A DNA stretch of 50,147 nucleotides from Alteromonadaceae bacterium (GTDB lineage: Bacteria; Pseudomonadota; Gammaproteobacteria; Enterobacterales; Alteromonadaceae): assembly GCA_013216015.1 (NCBI GenBank), contig JABSOI010000046.1, positions 1 to 50,147 on the forward strand, written 5' to 3'. Below are positions 18,370-30,285 of this stretch, one piece after another. The position numbers and the translations under genes are program-made. Each line of letters begins with the position of its first letter. The first letter of the stretch is position 1. Under the pieces are notes generated by a model that saw only the letters and a list, made by a program, of their open reading frames with translations, was not told where the DNA came from and searched no databases.

Positions 18370-20592
18370 ATGCAAGAACCAGAAAATACTGATGACGACT
18401 TTTTGTTTATTGATGATAGCGATGAAGATGAGATAATCGAAGAGCCTATCGGTGAGCCATGGAAAGTTTTAATTGTTGATGATGATCCAGAAATTCATTC
18501 GGTAACACAACTGGCACTTTCTGATTTGATGGTGTTAGGTCGTAGATTGGAATATCTGCACGCATACTCTGGGCAGGACGCATGTCAAATTATTGCTGAA
18601 CATGATGATATGGTGTTGGTCTTACTTGATGTTGTTATGGAAACAGATGACGCAGGTTTGAATGTTGTTAAACATATTCGAGAAAAATTAGAACGACAAG
18701 ATATCAGAATTGTCCTGAGAACAGGCCAGCCTGGTTATGCTCCAGAAGAAAGCGTTATTAAAGATTATGATATTAATGATTATAAGACTAAAACGGAGCT
18801 CACTCGTCGCAAATTAGTTACCACGGTTTACGCTGCAATTCGTTCTTATCAACAAATTGCTGCTGTTAGTCAAAATCGACTCGGTTTAGAGAAAATAATT
18901 GGTGCTGCGTCAGAGTTACTCGAATTACATTCAGTGCATGATTATGCTGCAGGTGTTTTAAAGCAATTATCATTATTAAGTACTAGCCGTAATAGTTTGT
19001 TTTGTGCTCGTGGTCATGGGATCGTTCAAGGAGCTGAAGATTTAAGTTTTTATGTTTTAGGACAAGCAGGTTTATCAACGAATTCAGTTGATAAAAAACT
19101 AGATACTTTGCAGGATGATATTGCAAGTTTACAAGTGGCGAGTTGCTTTCAACAAAAACAACATATTTACTCAAGTAGCAATGCAACACTTTATCTTGCG
19201 AGTGGTAGTTACCGGGCGGTTATATATTTAAATCTGTTACGGGAATTAACAGAACTTGAACAGCAATTAATTGAAGTATTTCTAACTAACATTGCTATTG
19301 GTTATGAAAATGTGCACTTGTTTCATAAATTGCGTAATGCTGCATATAAGGATTGGTTAACTGATCTACCTAACAGATTAGAATTTGTAAAATTATTAGA
19401 TGAATTTGTCCAGAATAGAAATACTGATTTAGTTGCCGCTTTAGTTGATATTAATCATTTCAGTGATATTAATGCTGGTTTAGGTCAGGATATTGGTAAT
19501 CAATTATTGATTGCGATAAGCAAGCGAATGTTGAGTATGGGAGATGAATGTCAATTTGCTCGAATTGGAGCGGATGTATTTGGTATTATCGGACCTAGTG
19601 ACAGTGTAAATCCAGAAGAACTTAATCAGATATTTCAGCAACCTTTTTCAGCGGGCGAGAATAATTTGCCTATTAACGCTTGTTTTGGTTTTTGTACTAA
19701 AGGAGGTGCAGGCTCGCGTGGTGTCGATGTCTTGAATCAAATTAATATTGCTCTGAATCTGGCCAAAAAAAATGGTCTGGAACACTATGAGTATTTTAAT
19801 CATAAGATGGAAGAAGAGACTCTGTGGCGATTAGATATGATCCGCCAGCTACGTACTGATTTTTCTGATAATCGACTGGAACTCTGGTATCAACCACAAT
19901 TAAACTTATCTACAGGTAAAGTCATTGGTGCAGAGGCTTTATTACGTTGGCGTACCGTTGATGGTAAATTTATTTCTCCAGCTGTATTTATTCCATTAGC
20001 GGAATATTCAGGCTTGATAATTGAAATAGGTGATTGGGTTATTAATCAGGCTTGCCAAAAGATCAAAACACTTGATGGACCCGCTTTTGAAAACATAACT
20101 ATTTCGGTGAATGTTTCTATTCCACAATTTAGACGAAATACCTTTGTTCAGAGTATTATTCAAGCAATACAATTTCATCAGATAAAACCAGAGCGACTTG
20201 AGCTTGAAATAACTGAAAATATACTAATGGATGATCCCCAAATTGTTATTGATTCTCTGGTTAAATTAAAGGCAGAGGGCATTAGCATTGCTTTAGATGA
20301 TTTTGGCACAGGTTATTCGTCATTGAGTTATTTGCAAAAACTACCCTTAGACCGTTTAAAAGTTGATCGTGCATTTGTCACAAATATTCATAAGCCTGAC
20401 GGCTCTTTGATTGCTGAAACAATTATTACTTTGGGCAAGAAAATGCATCTTAAAGTAATCGCTGAAGGCATTGAAGAAATTGAACAGCAAGAGCGTTTAA
20501 AAGCATTGAATTGTGATGAAGTGCAAGGGTTTTATTATGCTAAGCCGATGCCTGGTGATGAATTTCTGGAGTTCTTAAATAAACATAATTAA
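18370..20592 (+). CDS. REC-DUF3369-GGDEF-EAL regulator, probable c-di-GMP phosphodiesterase
   Basis: 740 residues from ATG 18370, after GAGGGTG. An acidic N-terminus (DDSDEDEIIEEP) leads into a receiver domain with the acidic cluster D37-D39 (LIVDDDPE), phosphoacceptor D87 (VLLDVVM) and Lys in DYKTKTEL. A middle domain of the DUF3369 type follows. The GGDEF domain is degenerate: RIGADVF (398-404) replaces the catalytic signature, so no cyclase activity is expected. The EAL domain looks active: E522 in GAEALLRW, SVNVS, ELEITEN, DDFGTGYSS (from 643), IAEGIE and QGFYYAKP. It most likely degrades c-di-GMP in response to a histidine kinase not found in the window. Confidence 0.9.
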   Translation: MQEPENTDDDFLFIDDSDEDEIIEEPIGEPWKVLIVDDDPEIHSVTQLALSDLMVLGRRLEYLHAYSGQDACQIIAEHDDMVLVLLDVVMETDDAGLNVVKHIREKLERQDIRIVLRTGQPGYAPEESVIKDYDINDYKTKTELTRRKLVTTVYAAIRSYQQIAAVSQNRLGLEKIIGAASELLELHSVHDYAAGVLKQLSLLSTSRNSLFCARGHGIVQGAEDLSFYVLGQAGLSTNSVDKKLDTLQDDIASLQVASCFQQKQHIYSSSNATLYLASGSYRAVIYLNLLRELTELEQQLIEVFLTNIAIGYENVHLFHKLRNAAYKDWLTDLPNRLEFVKLLDEFVQNRNTDLVAALVDINHFSDINAGLGQDIGNQLLIAISKRMLSMGDECQFARIGADVFGIIGPSDSVNPEELNQIFQQPFSAGENNLPINACFGFCTKGGAGSRGVDVLNQINIALNLAKKNGLEHYEYFNHKMEEETLWRLDMIRQLRTDFSDNRLELWYQPQLNLSTGKVIGAEALLRWRTVDGKFISPAVFIPLAEYSGLIIEIGDWVINQACQKIKTLDGPAFENITISVNVSIPQFRRNTFVQSIIQAIQFHQIKPERLELEITENILMDDPQIVIDSLVKLKAEGISIALDDFGTGYSSLSYLQKLPLDRLKVDRAFVTNIHKPDGSLIAETIITLGKKMHLKVIAEGIEEIEQQERLKALNCDEVQGFYYAKPMPGDEFLEFLNKHN

Positions 20593-20598
20593 CTCGTT

Positions 20599-20763
20599 AT
20601 ACCAATCGGCATAAATAACTGATCTATTTTTAATGAGGATAAATTTTCAAGAATACAGGTTTTTTGTTCCAGACAAAACCTAAGTACCGACATCCATGTC
20701 GGCAACGCAGTTATTGAACATTTAGACCATTTAAAATGACCAGTTAATTATGCAGATTGGTAT
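20599..20763. repeat. Interspersed repeat family A, copy 2 (165 bp)
   Basis: Begins ATACCAATCGGCATAAATAACTGATC and ends GACCAGTTAATTATGCAGATTGGTAT, an imperfect terminal inverted repeat. The interior contains GGTTTTTTGTTCCAGACAAAACCTAAGTACCGACATC, shared exactly with the copy at 43842. Six bases after the EAL gene. No coding capacity. Confidence 0.85.
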
Positions 20764-20771
20764 AATATACT

Positions 20772-20827
20772 CAACAACAGCTCACATATAAATTGTGATT
20801 GTGTGAACTGTTGTTGTTAACGTTTTT
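20772..20827 (+). terminator. Hairpin terminator after the EAL gene
   Basis: CAACAACAG pairs with CTGTTGTTG, continued inward by TCACA with TGTGA, then TTAACGTTTTTTTG. It lies 180 bases after the EAL stop, beyond a repeat element, and could serve that gene. Confidence 0.75.
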
Positions 20828-20853
20828 TTGTCTTCCGACTATTGTTCTTATTC

Positions 20854-21013
20854 ATACCAATCGCACTAAATAAGTGATCATCTTCAAATGGTCTAAATCA
20901 CCACTAGCTGCGTTGCCTTCAATCACACACGCCAGCTATTGCTCAATCAGGCGCCTTTCTATAGGAAATTTATCCTCATTGAATATTGATCATTTATTTA
21001 ATGCGAATGGTAT
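20854..21013. repeat. Interspersed repeat family A, copy 3 (160 bp)
   Basis: Starts ATACCAATCGCACTAAATAAGTGATC and ends GATCATTTATTTAATGCGAATGGTAT, terminal inverted repeats of about 26 bases. Read on the minus strand, its first 38 bases are identical to the left end of the copy at 43842, and an internal 31-base run is identical too. It abuts the 3' end of uvrA. Confidence 0.88.
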
Positions 21014-21032
21014 CAATTGTCTTTTTAAATTA

Positions 21033-23867
21033 TTATTGTTGATTAGCTAGTAAAGGTTTTAAAAAACGAGCCGTATGTGAAGTTTTATGATCAGCTACGT
21101 CTTCAGGTGTGCCGGATACTAATATCTTCCCGCCACCAGAACCTCCTTCCGGACCTAAATCTATGATCCAATCGGCAGTTTTTACCACATCAAGGTTATG
21201 TTCAATAACGACGACGGTATTACCATGATTACGTAAGCGGTGTATAACTTGTAATAATTGCTTAATATCATGAAAATGCAAACCTGTAGTTGGTTCATCC
21301 AGAATATAAAGCGTTTTTCCAGTATCACGCTTTGAAAGTTCTTTAGACAGTTTGACCCGTTGAGCTTCTCCACCGGATAAGGTTGTCGCAGATTGGCCTA
21401 ATTTTATGTAACTTAAGCCTACATCCATTAATGTTTGCAGTTTACGGTTTACTGCTGGTATAGCAGCAAAAAAATTTAAACTGTCTTCAATCGTCATATC
21501 CAGTACTTCATGAATATTTTTACCTTTGTATCTCACTTCCAGCGTTTCTCGGTTATAGCGTTGACTTTTACAAACATCACAAGGGACATACACATCGGGT
21601 AAAAAGTGCATTTCAACTTTGATTAAGCCATCACCTTGGCAAGCTTCACAGCGACCGCCTTTTACATTAAAGCTAAAACGACCAGGTTTATAACCTCTGG
21701 ATCTGGCTTCCTGCGTAGCAGCAAATATTTCACGTACGGCGGTGAATATACCTGTATAAGTTGCCGGGTTAGAACGAGGTGTACGGCCTATTGGACTTTG
21801 ATCAATATCAATAACTTTATCTAATAATTCTAAACCTTTAATCGACTTGTATGGTGCTGGTTCCTGAGTAGTTGCACCATTTAGTTCGATATGCGCTAGC
21901 TTGTATAAGGTATCATTAATAAGTGTTGATTTTCCTGAACCGGAAACACCGGTAACACAAGTCAGTAAACCGTTGGGAATTACTAAATCAACATCTTGTA
22001 AATTATTGCCGCTGGCGCCTTTAAGCTCAAGAATATTATCTTTATCGAAGGGGACTCGTTTTTTAGGTATTTCAATTCGTTCTTTACCGGATAAATATTT
22101 TCCTGTTAAAGAATCCGGGCAATTAAGAATATCTTCCATGGTGCCTTCCGCAATTATGTTGCCGCCATGAACACCAGCTCCCGGACCAATATCGATAACA
22201 TGATCAGCGGCTCTAATTGCATCTTCATCGTGTTCAACCACAATGACAGTGTTACCAAGATCCCGTAAATGGATCAGGGTTTTTAGCAGGCGTTCATTAT
22301 CACGTTGATGCAAACCAATAGATGGCTCGTCCAATACATACATTACACCAACAAGCCCTGCACCAATTTGGCTTGCTAAACGAATACGCTGAGCCTCGCC
22401 GCCTGATAATGTTCCTGCAGTACGAGAAATGGTGAGATAGTTCAAACCGACATTAACCAAAAACCCTAAACGTTCCTTTATTTCCTTGAGGATCTTATCA
22501 GCAACTGTTTCTTTTTGACCTGTTAATTGTAAGTTTTCGAAAAAATTCAATGCATCAGCAATAGCCAAATTAGCCACATGAGGAAGAGGGGTATCACCAA
22601 TAAAGACGTTGCGAGCTTCAAGACGTAATCGGCTTCCGTTACAATCAGGGCAATTTTGGCTATTCAGGTATTTAGATAATTCGTCTCTTACAGCATTAGA
22701 TTCTGTTTCTTTGAAACGGCGTTCCATATTATTGATAATACCTTCAAAGGGATGTTTACGAATAACAATATCCCCACGGTCATTCATATACTTAAATTGA
22801 ATTTCTTGTTTTTCACTGCCGTATAGCACAACGTTTTGTGACTCTGCTGATAATTCCTTAAATGGTTTATCCAGAGGGAATTTATAATGGTCTGATAGTG
22901 CCTGCAGCATTTGATAATAGTAAAAATTACGTTTATCCCAACCACGTATGGCTCCACCAGATAAACTGAGTTCCGGATTAGATATAACGCGCCCGGGATC
23001 GAAAAACTGTTGATTTCCTAACCCATCACAAGTTTTACAGGCACCTGCTGGATTATTAAAAGAAAATAATCTAGGCTCTAATTCCTGCATGCTATAACCA
23101 CATTTAGGACAAGCAAAGTTAGCAGAGAAAATTAACTCTTCTCTGTCAGGATCATCCATAAAAGCAACTTTGGCTGTACCAGTTGTTAGTCCAAGAGTCG
23201 TTTCAAATGATTCAGATAATCTCAACTGAATATCTTCACGTACTTTCAGGCGGTCAACAACAACTTCAATTGTATGTTTTTTATGTAATTCAAGTGGTGG
23301 TGGATCTGATAAGTCACACACTTCCCCGTCGATACGAGCACGGATGAAACCTTGAGCAGCTAAATTGTCGAGTAGCTTTATATGCTCACCTTTACGATTT
23401 TGCACAATTGGCGCCAGTAACATCACTTTAGTGCCTTCTTCTAAAGTGAGCACTTTATCAACCATTTGAGAAATAGTTTGAGCAGCCAATGGTTCATGAT
23501 GATCTGGACACCGAGGCTCACCGACCCGAGCATATAATAACCGTAAATAGTCGTAAATCTCGGTAATGGTGCCTACTGTCGATCTAGGGTTATGAGAAGT
23601 TGATTTTTGCTCAATAGAAATAGCGGGTGATAAGCCTTCAATATGATCGACATCCGGTTTTTCCATCAAAGATAAAAACTGGCGGGCGTATGCTGAAAGA
23701 GATTCAACATATCGTCGTTGACCTTCTGCATATAAAGTGTCAAAAGCTAGTGAAGATTTTCCTGAGCCTGAAAGGCCAGTAATAACAATCAGCTTATCGC
23801 GAGGTATATCTAAACTTATATTTTTCAGGTTATGGGTTCTGGCGCCCCTAACTTCTATATTCATCAT
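21033..23867 (-). CDS. uvrA: Excinuclease ABC subunit A
   Basis: 944 residues, standard length. UvrA is the damage-sensing ATPase of nucleotide excision repair. Both ABC modules are complete: Walker [17 protein letters not shown] and [16 protein letters not shown], signatures [12 protein letters not shown] and [12 protein letters not shown], Walker [11 protein letters not shown] and [10 protein letters not shown]. The zinc cysteines are present (CPKCGYSM ... [16 protein letters not shown] ... CDVCK). Start taken at ATG 23867; the ATG three bases later is equally possible. I saw no LexA-type CTGT-N8-ACAG box upstream. Divergent from yajR. Confidence 0.98.
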   Translation of the reverse strand: MMNIEVRGARTHNLKNISLDIPRDKLIVITGLSGSGKSSLAFDTLYAEGQRRYVESLSAYARQFLSLMEKPDVDHIEGLSPAISIEQKSTSHNPRSTVGTITEIYDYLRLLYARVGEPRCPDHHEPLAAQTISQMVDKVLTLEEGTKVMLLAPIVQNRKGEHIKLLDNLAAQGFIRARIDGEVCDLSDPPPLELHKKHTIEVVVDRLKVREDIQLRLSESFETTLGLTTGTAKVAFMDDPDREELIFSANFACPKCGYSMQELEPRLFSFNNPAGACKTCDGLGNQQFFDPGRVISNPELSLSGGAIRGWDKRNFYYYQMLQALSDHYKFPLDKPFKELSAESQNVVLYGSEKQEIQFKYMNDRGDIVIRKHPFEGIINNMERRFKETESNAVRDELSKYLNSQNCPDCNGSRLRLEARNVFIGDTPLPHVANLAIADALNFFENLQLTGQKETVADKILKEIKERLGFLVNVGLNYLTISRTAGTLSGGEAQRIRLASQIGAGLVGVMYVLDEPSIGLHQRDNERLLKTLIHLRDLGNTVIVVEHDEDAIRAADHVIDIGPGAGVHGGNIIAEGTMEDILNCPDSLTGKYLSGKERIEIPKKRVPFDKDNILELKGASGNNLQDVDLVIPNGLLTCVTGVSGSGKSTLINDTLYKLAHIELNGATTQEPAPYKSIKGLELLDKVIDIDQSPIGRTPRSNPATYTGIFTAVREIFAATQEARSRGYKPGRFSFNVKGGRCEACQGDGLIKVEMHFLPDVYVPCDVCKSQRYNRETLEVRYKGKNIHEVLDMTIEDSLNFFAAIPAVNRKLQTLMDVGLSYIKLGQSATTLSGGEAQRVKLSKELSKRDTGKTLYILDEPTTGLHFHDIKQLLQVIHRLRNHGNTVVVIEHNLDVVKTADWIIDLGPEGGSGGGKILVSGTPEDVADHKTSHTARFLKPLLANQQ

Positions 23868-24139
23868 AATAACTTGTCAGTCTTTTATTAGTTTTAAAAT
23901 TTATTTTAGTTTAGGTGTTTAATTTTCTGGTGAAGTTGTAATTTAAGTGATTGTTAATTTTTAGTTAAGTAAAAGTGTCATTAATATCGAATATTAATTC
24001 TACTTAATACCGAAGGCGAATATTATCGCACAATAGTTGTTCGTAATTCATCCCCAATATCTGATTTTGTTGATCGAATTAGCATGCTAAGATGGCGCGT
24101 TATTTTATTTTTTAATATTCTAGGTATAATTTTTCCATT

Positions 24140-25504
24140 ATGAGCACTACTGGTTTAAATAATATAGAAAAAAAAGCAGCATTTTCTCTTGCCGCGGTAT
24201 TTGGTTTACGTATGCTTGGGCTATTTATGATCTTGCCGGTGTTTGCTATTTATGGCGAACAATTATCCGGTTATAGTCCCGTTTGGTTGGGCTTAGCTAT
24301 TGGCGCTTATGGCCTTACTCAAGCTATGTTGCAAATACCCATGGGAATTCTGTCAGATAAATTCGGCCGTAAGCCTGTTATCTTAGCAGGCTTAGTTGTG
24401 TTTTTTATTGGTAGTATTGTTGCTGCAATGTCGGATACGATTTACGGGGTAGTTTTGGGACGTGCCATTCAAGGCATGGGAGCTATTGCAAGTGCAGTAC
24501 TTGCTTTAGCTGCTGATTTAAGTCGGGAAGAACAGCGACCTAAAGTAATGGCAACAATAGGAATGTTTATTGGGCTTTCTTTCACCTTGGCAATGGTTTT
24601 TGGGCCAATAGTAGCAGAAGCTTTCGGATTAAGTGGTTTGTTCTGGTTTACTGCAGTGTTAACAGTATTAGCCATGTTCATGATCCAGTTCATGGTTCCA
24701 TATTCGGTAAATAAGGCACCACGAGGTGATAATGTTGCTTTACCTGCACAGTTGAGTAACTTGATCCGCAATCCACAGTTAACCCGATTGAATTGGGGCG
24801 TTTTTATTTTACATATGGCACTGACCGCATGTTTTATTACCTTACCTAAACAATTTGTTGCTGCAGGTTTAGCACTGGAAAATCATTGGCAGCTATATCT
24901 GCCTACTTTGCTTGGATCATTCTTTTTGATGGTGCCATTCATGATTTTTGCAATAAAAAAACAGCGGGAAAAACAAATGTTTACGGCTGCTGTAGCACTG
25001 CTTAGCTGTGCTCTTTTTTTGATGTGGATTTTACCTGGTGGATTTTGGAATTTAGTTTTATCTGTAGTTTTATTTTTTACTGCTTTTAATTATTTAGAAG
25101 CAACCATGCCTTCAATTTTGTCTCGTCTTGCTCCTGCTGGTGTGAAAGGTAGCGTAATGGGGATTTATTCCAGCAGCCAGTTTTTAGGAGCGTTCACTGG
25201 AGGGCTATTGGGCGGCACTATTGCCAGCTATCTTGGCGAACAAAGTATCTTTTTAGTGATGGCGGTATTTACTTTGTTATGGCTCATTGGCGCGGCCAGT
25301 ATGCAAGAACTTAAAAAATCTAAAAGTTACAGTTTAACCACTAGCATAACTTGTGAAGAACGTGCTGATGAAATTGCTGAACAATTAATTAATATGCCAG
25401 GCGTTATTGAAGCGACATTGGTACACGCTGAAGCCGTAGCTTATGTAAAAATTGATGACAAATTAGCTGATTTAAAAAAAATTAAAGCATTACTTCAAGA
25501 ATAA
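24140..25504 (+). CDS. yajR: MFS transporter with C-terminal YAM-like domain (YajR family)
   Basis: 454 residues, exactly the length of E. coli YajR. Twelve membrane segments can be followed. The MFS motif A is GILSDKFGRKPVI (about residues 72-84). After the last helix comes a soluble ~65-residue domain (TSITCEERADEIAEQL ... AVAYVKIDDKLADLKKIKAL), the ferredoxin-like YAM domain of YajR. Substrate unknown. Its 3' end is the first unit of a tandem repeat. In Shewanella-type genomes, as I recall, this gene is followed by ssb; ssb is not here. Confidence 0.85.
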   Translation: MSTTGLNNIEKKAAFSLAAVFGLRMLGLFMILPVFAIYGEQLSGYSPVWLGLAIGAYGLTQAMLQIPMGILSDKFGRKPVILAGLVVFFIGSIVAAMSDTIYGVVLGRAIQGMGAIASAVLALAADLSREEQRPKVMATIGMFIGLSFTLAMVFGPIVAEAFGLSGLFWFTAVLTVLAMFMIQFMVPYSVNKAPRGDNVALPAQLSNLIRNPQLTRLNWGVFILHMALTACFITLPKQFVAAGLALENHWQLYLPTLLGSFFLMVPFMIFAIKKQREKQMFTAAVALLSCALFLMWILPGGFWNLVLSVVLFFTAFNYLEATMPSILSRLAPAGVKGSVMGIYSSSQFLGAFTGGLLGGTIASYLGEQSIFLVMAVFTLLWLIGAASMQELKKSKSYSLTTSITCEERADEIAEQLINMPGVIEATLVHAEAVAYVKIDDKLADLKKIKALLQE

Positions 25505-25613
25505 ATACTTCAAGAATAAATAGTTCAAGAATAAATAGTTCAAGAATAAATAGCCCAAGAAGAAGGAGCTTAAGAATAAGGAGTTCAAGAAGAAAGAGTG
25601 CAGGAATCAAAAG
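25494..25613 (+). repeat. 15-bp tandem repeat seeded from the yajR stop region
   Basis: Eight consecutive 15-base units. The first (TTCAAGAATAAATAC) contains the last yajR codons and stop; units 2-4 are identical (TTCAAGAATAAATAG) and units 5-8 drift (CCCAAGAAGAAGGAG, CTTAAGAATAAGGAG, TTCAAGAAGAAAGAG, TGCAGGAATCAAAAG). Since 15 is five codons, the phase of yajR is kept and TAA recurs in frame. Confidence 0.93.
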
Positions 25614-25623
25614 AGCCCAAATA

Positions 25624-25650
25624 GTTAGGCTAGTTAGGCTAGTTAGGCTA
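25624..25650. repeat. 9-bp tandem repeat GTTAGGCTA, three copies
   Basis: Three perfect copies, ten bases after the 15-bp array and 20 bases beyond the stop of the minus-strand GreA/B-like gene. No known site is recognised in it. Confidence 0.92.
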
Positions 25651-25670
25651 GTTTGTGTATAACCTACAAG

Positions 25671-26153
25671 TTATTTTACAGAACAAATATAGTCAGCAAG
25701 CTTTTCATAGCCTAACTGTATTTCTATATCATCATCTTGATATTTATCCTTTAAAGCTTGTCCCATTGGAGATGCCGGCGTGATAACTGTAATCAGCTGG
25801 TCATCTATCTTACAACGAAAACCACCAGCAAATGGTCCAATGAAAAACCAACTTTTACATGCTTGATCTTTCGATAATTGCACTAAGGCAGCTAACCCTA
25901 TTGGTGTGTTTTGATCAAAATTTGGTAAATTCAATTGTTGATATGCTTTTAAGGCTTCCTGATATTCCTGAACTCTTTTAGATTGTCCTTCGGCCAAATA
26001 ACTTGCTTCGATGGCTAAGGTATCATATTGCGTTTCAGCCACAGATTGATCATCAGTGGCATCTGAATGTGCGGTACTGGCTGCATTGATTGCTAAAGTA
26101 AGCTCACTGCTCAAGTAGTTGGTAATTTGGGTAATGATCTGCTGTTTATTCAT
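25671..26153 (-). CDS. Small GreA/GreB C-terminal-like protein
   Basis: 160 residues. The N-terminal half is helical (MNKQQIITQITNYLSSELTLAI ... EASYLAEGQSKRVQEYQEAL), like a coiled coil. The C-terminal half has ITVITPASPMGQALKDKYQDDDIEI, which resembles the Gre-factor core (SPLG/AxxL followed by an acidic strand). The acidic tip residues of true GreA were not identified, so transcript cleavage cannot be claimed. It might bind RNA polymerase in the secondary channel like other Gre-fold proteins; that is inferred. Confidence 0.6.
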   Translation of the reverse strand: MNKQQIITQITNYLSSELTLAINAASTAHSDATDDQSVAETQYDTLAIEASYLAEGQSKRVQEYQEALKAYQQLNLPNFDQNTPIGLAALVQLSKDQACKSWFFIGPFAGGFRCKIDDQLITVITPASPMGQALKDKYQDDDIEIQLGYEKLADYICSVK

Positions 26154-26185
26154 TTGGCGGTACGATTGTGAACAGTAGGCTACAC

Positions 26186-26226
26186 TATACCCAAACTATC
26201 TGGAAATAGATAATTGAGCTACTTGG
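26186..26226. repeat. Remnant of a family B element end
   Basis: TATACCCAAACTATCTGGAAAT followed by GAGCTACTTGG resembles the ends of the element at 48048 (TATACCCAAGCTACTTGGAAAT). Short and decayed, between the Gre-like gene and fadH. Confidence 0.55.
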
Positions 26227-26271
26227 CAGACATAAAAATATAAATTGAATAAATTATTTTATGTATGTTAA

Positions 26272-28428
<2,157 letters not shown>

Positions 28429-28456
28429 TCAGATGCAAAATTAATATACTGATGTT

Positions 28457-28492
28457 AAAACTTATATAGCAACTTTTCACTATATAAGTTTT
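28457..28492 (+). terminator. Perfect 13-bp hairpin after fadH
   Basis: AAAACTTATATAG - ten-base loop - CTATATAAGTTTT, starting 28 bases beyond the fadH stop. The short T-run and AT-rich stem make it a plausible but not strong terminator. Confidence 0.7.
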
Positions 28493-28504
28493 AAGTCCAG
28501 TTCT

Positions 28505-28849
28505 TTGAATGATTATCAAAAAACATTAAGAGATAAAATTAGCGATCCCGATGATATATCATTATCCTTAGTTGCTGCTAATAAGCTTGGTGAGCAACAA
28601 TATCTAAATGCAATTGCATTGTTGGCGCGCGGTGACAAATTATTAAGCGATAGTTTACAACAGTATCAAAATTGGGCGTCTGGTATTTGTGGGTGCTTGG
28701 GATAGTATTGATTCTACTACACATTACATTGCAGAAGAAGTTGACCAAGTGATGCAGTCGGCGAAAGATGCTGTTGGCGGGGGCATAATTTAACTGAATT
28801 GGCAGAAAATTTATCTAAGGATTTATCGCAGTTTAGATTGGAAAAATAA
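28505..28849 (+). pseudogene. Frameshifted small gene, unknown family
   Basis: Three segments in different frames join into about 115 codons. The first runs from TTG 28505 (NDYQKTLRDKISDPDDISLS ... QQYQNWAS). The second runs from about 28680 (LVFVGAWDSIDSTTHYIAEE ... SAKDAVGGG). The third runs from about 28784 (HNLTELAENLSKDLSQFRLEK) to TAA 28847. All three are helical, charged and of the same codon style, so they look like one soluble protein broken by two single-base shifts. I do not recognise the family. Confidence 0.6.
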
Positions 28850-28897
28850 GTATATTAATTTATGCTGACGTCAATTTAATCAGTATCTTTTATATTA

Positions 28898-28917
28898 TAC
28901 TATCTAAATTGATAGTA
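28898..28917 (+). promoter_or_regulatory. Palindrome just upstream of pssA
   Basis: TACTATC-TAAATT-GATAGTA, a perfect 7-bp dyad ending seven bases before the GTG start and partly covering a TATATTATACT stretch that could be a -10 box. It could be an operator or an mRNA hairpin that hides the start. Confidence 0.5.
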
Positions 28918-28924
28918 ATTTAGG

Positions 28925-30274
28925 GTGAATAGTTTGGCTAGTAGTTCAAATAATATTGTAATAACATCAAATGACATTAAAGTTTTTTGTTCTCCTAAAG
29001 CTTATAAGCAACAGCTGCTCTCATTAATTAAGCTGGCGAAATTTCGTATATATATTACGGTGTTGTATCTTCAGGATGATTCCGCTGGTAGGGAGATCCT
29101 GCATGCCTTATATCAAGCAAAACAGAATAATCCACAATTAGACGTTAAAGTCTTTGTTGATTTTCACCGTGCCCAGCGAGGTTTAATTGGTGAAAAATCC
29201 TCACTGGGAAATAGAGCTTTATATTTGGCTTTAGCCAGAGAATATACGCATAATATTGAAATATATGGTGTGGCCGTAAAACAAAAAGAAGTTTTTGGTG
29301 TTTTGCATTTGAAAGGTTTTGTCTTCGACAATACTTTATTTTATACAGGCGCCAGTATTAACGATATTTATTTATATCAAGATCAGCGCTATCGTTTAGA
29401 TCGTTATTATCAAATCACATCATCAGAGCTAACAGACACTTTTTGTGAATATCTTGAAAGAGTATTTATTCAATCAAATTTAGCCCCTTCGTTAAATATT
29501 GATTTTATTCCGAGTCAAGCTCAACAGAAGAAGAAAATCAGTCGTTTAAAGTCATTATTGAACCGAGCATTGTATACGGTAAATGACAAGGAAAAAGATA
29601 GTCAGATAGTCGACGCACCGGATAATATTATTGTTCAACCACTCGTTGGTTGTGGTCGAAGAAAAAATAAACTCAATAGTGCTATTCGACAGTTAGTGCA
29701 AAAAAGTGAGGTAAGTATCTTACTTTTTACTCCTTACTTTAATTTGCCTAAAGTTTTAACCCGAGATGTTGTTAAAGCCCTTAAACGCGGTGTGAAAGTT
29801 TCAATTGTTATTGGTGATAAAACTGCTAATGATTTTTATGAGCCAGATGAAAATAAATTCAGTACTATTAATGGTATTCCTTACCTTTATGAAATGTTGT
29901 TGGTACGGTTTGTTAAACGTTGGCAACGCTTTATTGATAATGGTCAGTTAGATATACGTTTATGGAAAGATCAAGATAATAGTTTTCATTTGAAAGGTAT
30001 GGTGGTTGATGAACGTTTTCATTTACTCACGGGGAGTAACCTGAATCCTAGAGCTTGGTCACTTGATTTAGAAAATGGTCTTTTACTTGACGATATCAGT
30101 GGCTCCCTGATGTCATCGGTAAATCTTGAATTGGCAGAAATACATAAATATACTCAAATTATCACTCATTTTAAACAGATAGAATCTTTTAACGATTATC
30201 CGGAAAAACCTAAAAAGCTATTAAAAAAACTAAGGATCACTCAAATTGATCGTTTGTTAAAGTGGCTTTTATAA
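28925..30274 (+). CDS. pssA: CDP-diacylglycerol-serine O-phosphatidyltransferase
   Basis: 449 residues (E. coli PssA 451), phospholipase D superfamily. It makes phosphatidylserine, the precursor of phosphatidylethanolamine, from CDP-diacylglycerol and serine at the membrane surface. Both HKD-type motifs are present: VLHLKGFVFDN and FHLKGMVVDERFHLLTGSNLNPRAW. Also typical are VDFHRAQRG, GASINDIYLYQDQRYRLDRY and TPYFNLP. GTG 28925 follows AGG closely and gives MNSLASSS; I see no better start. A 15-bp tandem repeat follows the gene. Confidence 0.94.
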   Translation: MNSLASSSNNIVITSNDIKVFCSPKAYKQQLLSLIKLAKFRIYITVLYLQDDSAGREILHALYQAKQNNPQLDVKVFVDFHRAQRGLIGEKSSLGNRALYLALAREYTHNIEIYGVAVKQKEVFGVLHLKGFVFDNTLFYTGASINDIYLYQDQRYRLDRYYQITSSELTDTFCEYLERVFIQSNLAPSLNIDFIPSQAQQKKKISRLKSLLNRALYTVNDKEKDSQIVDAPDNIIVQPLVGCGRRKNKLNSAIRQLVQKSEVSILLFTPYFNLPKVLTRDVVKALKRGVKVSIVIGDKTANDFYEPDENKFSTINGIPYLYEMLLVRFVKRWQRFIDNGQLDIRLWKDQDNSFHLKGMVVDERFHLLTGSNLNPRAWSLDLENGLLLDDISGSLMSSVNLELAEIHKYTQIITHFKQIESFNDYPEKPKKLLKKLRITQIDRLLKWLL

Positions 30275-30285
30275 GATTTTCAAAT

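Noticed and set aside
20772-20816. Small RNA gene suggested by the long CAACAACAG/CTGTTGTTG hairpin
   Set aside because: The T-run right after the stem and its place downstream of a gene fit a terminator better; no promoter was seen.
23868-24139. LexA box between uvrA and yajR
   Set aside because: No CTGT-N8-ACAG-like dyad was found; the region is simply AT-rich.
25494-25650. CRISPR array
   Set aside because: Units are 15 and 9 bp, directly adjacent without spacers, and there are no cas genes in the window.
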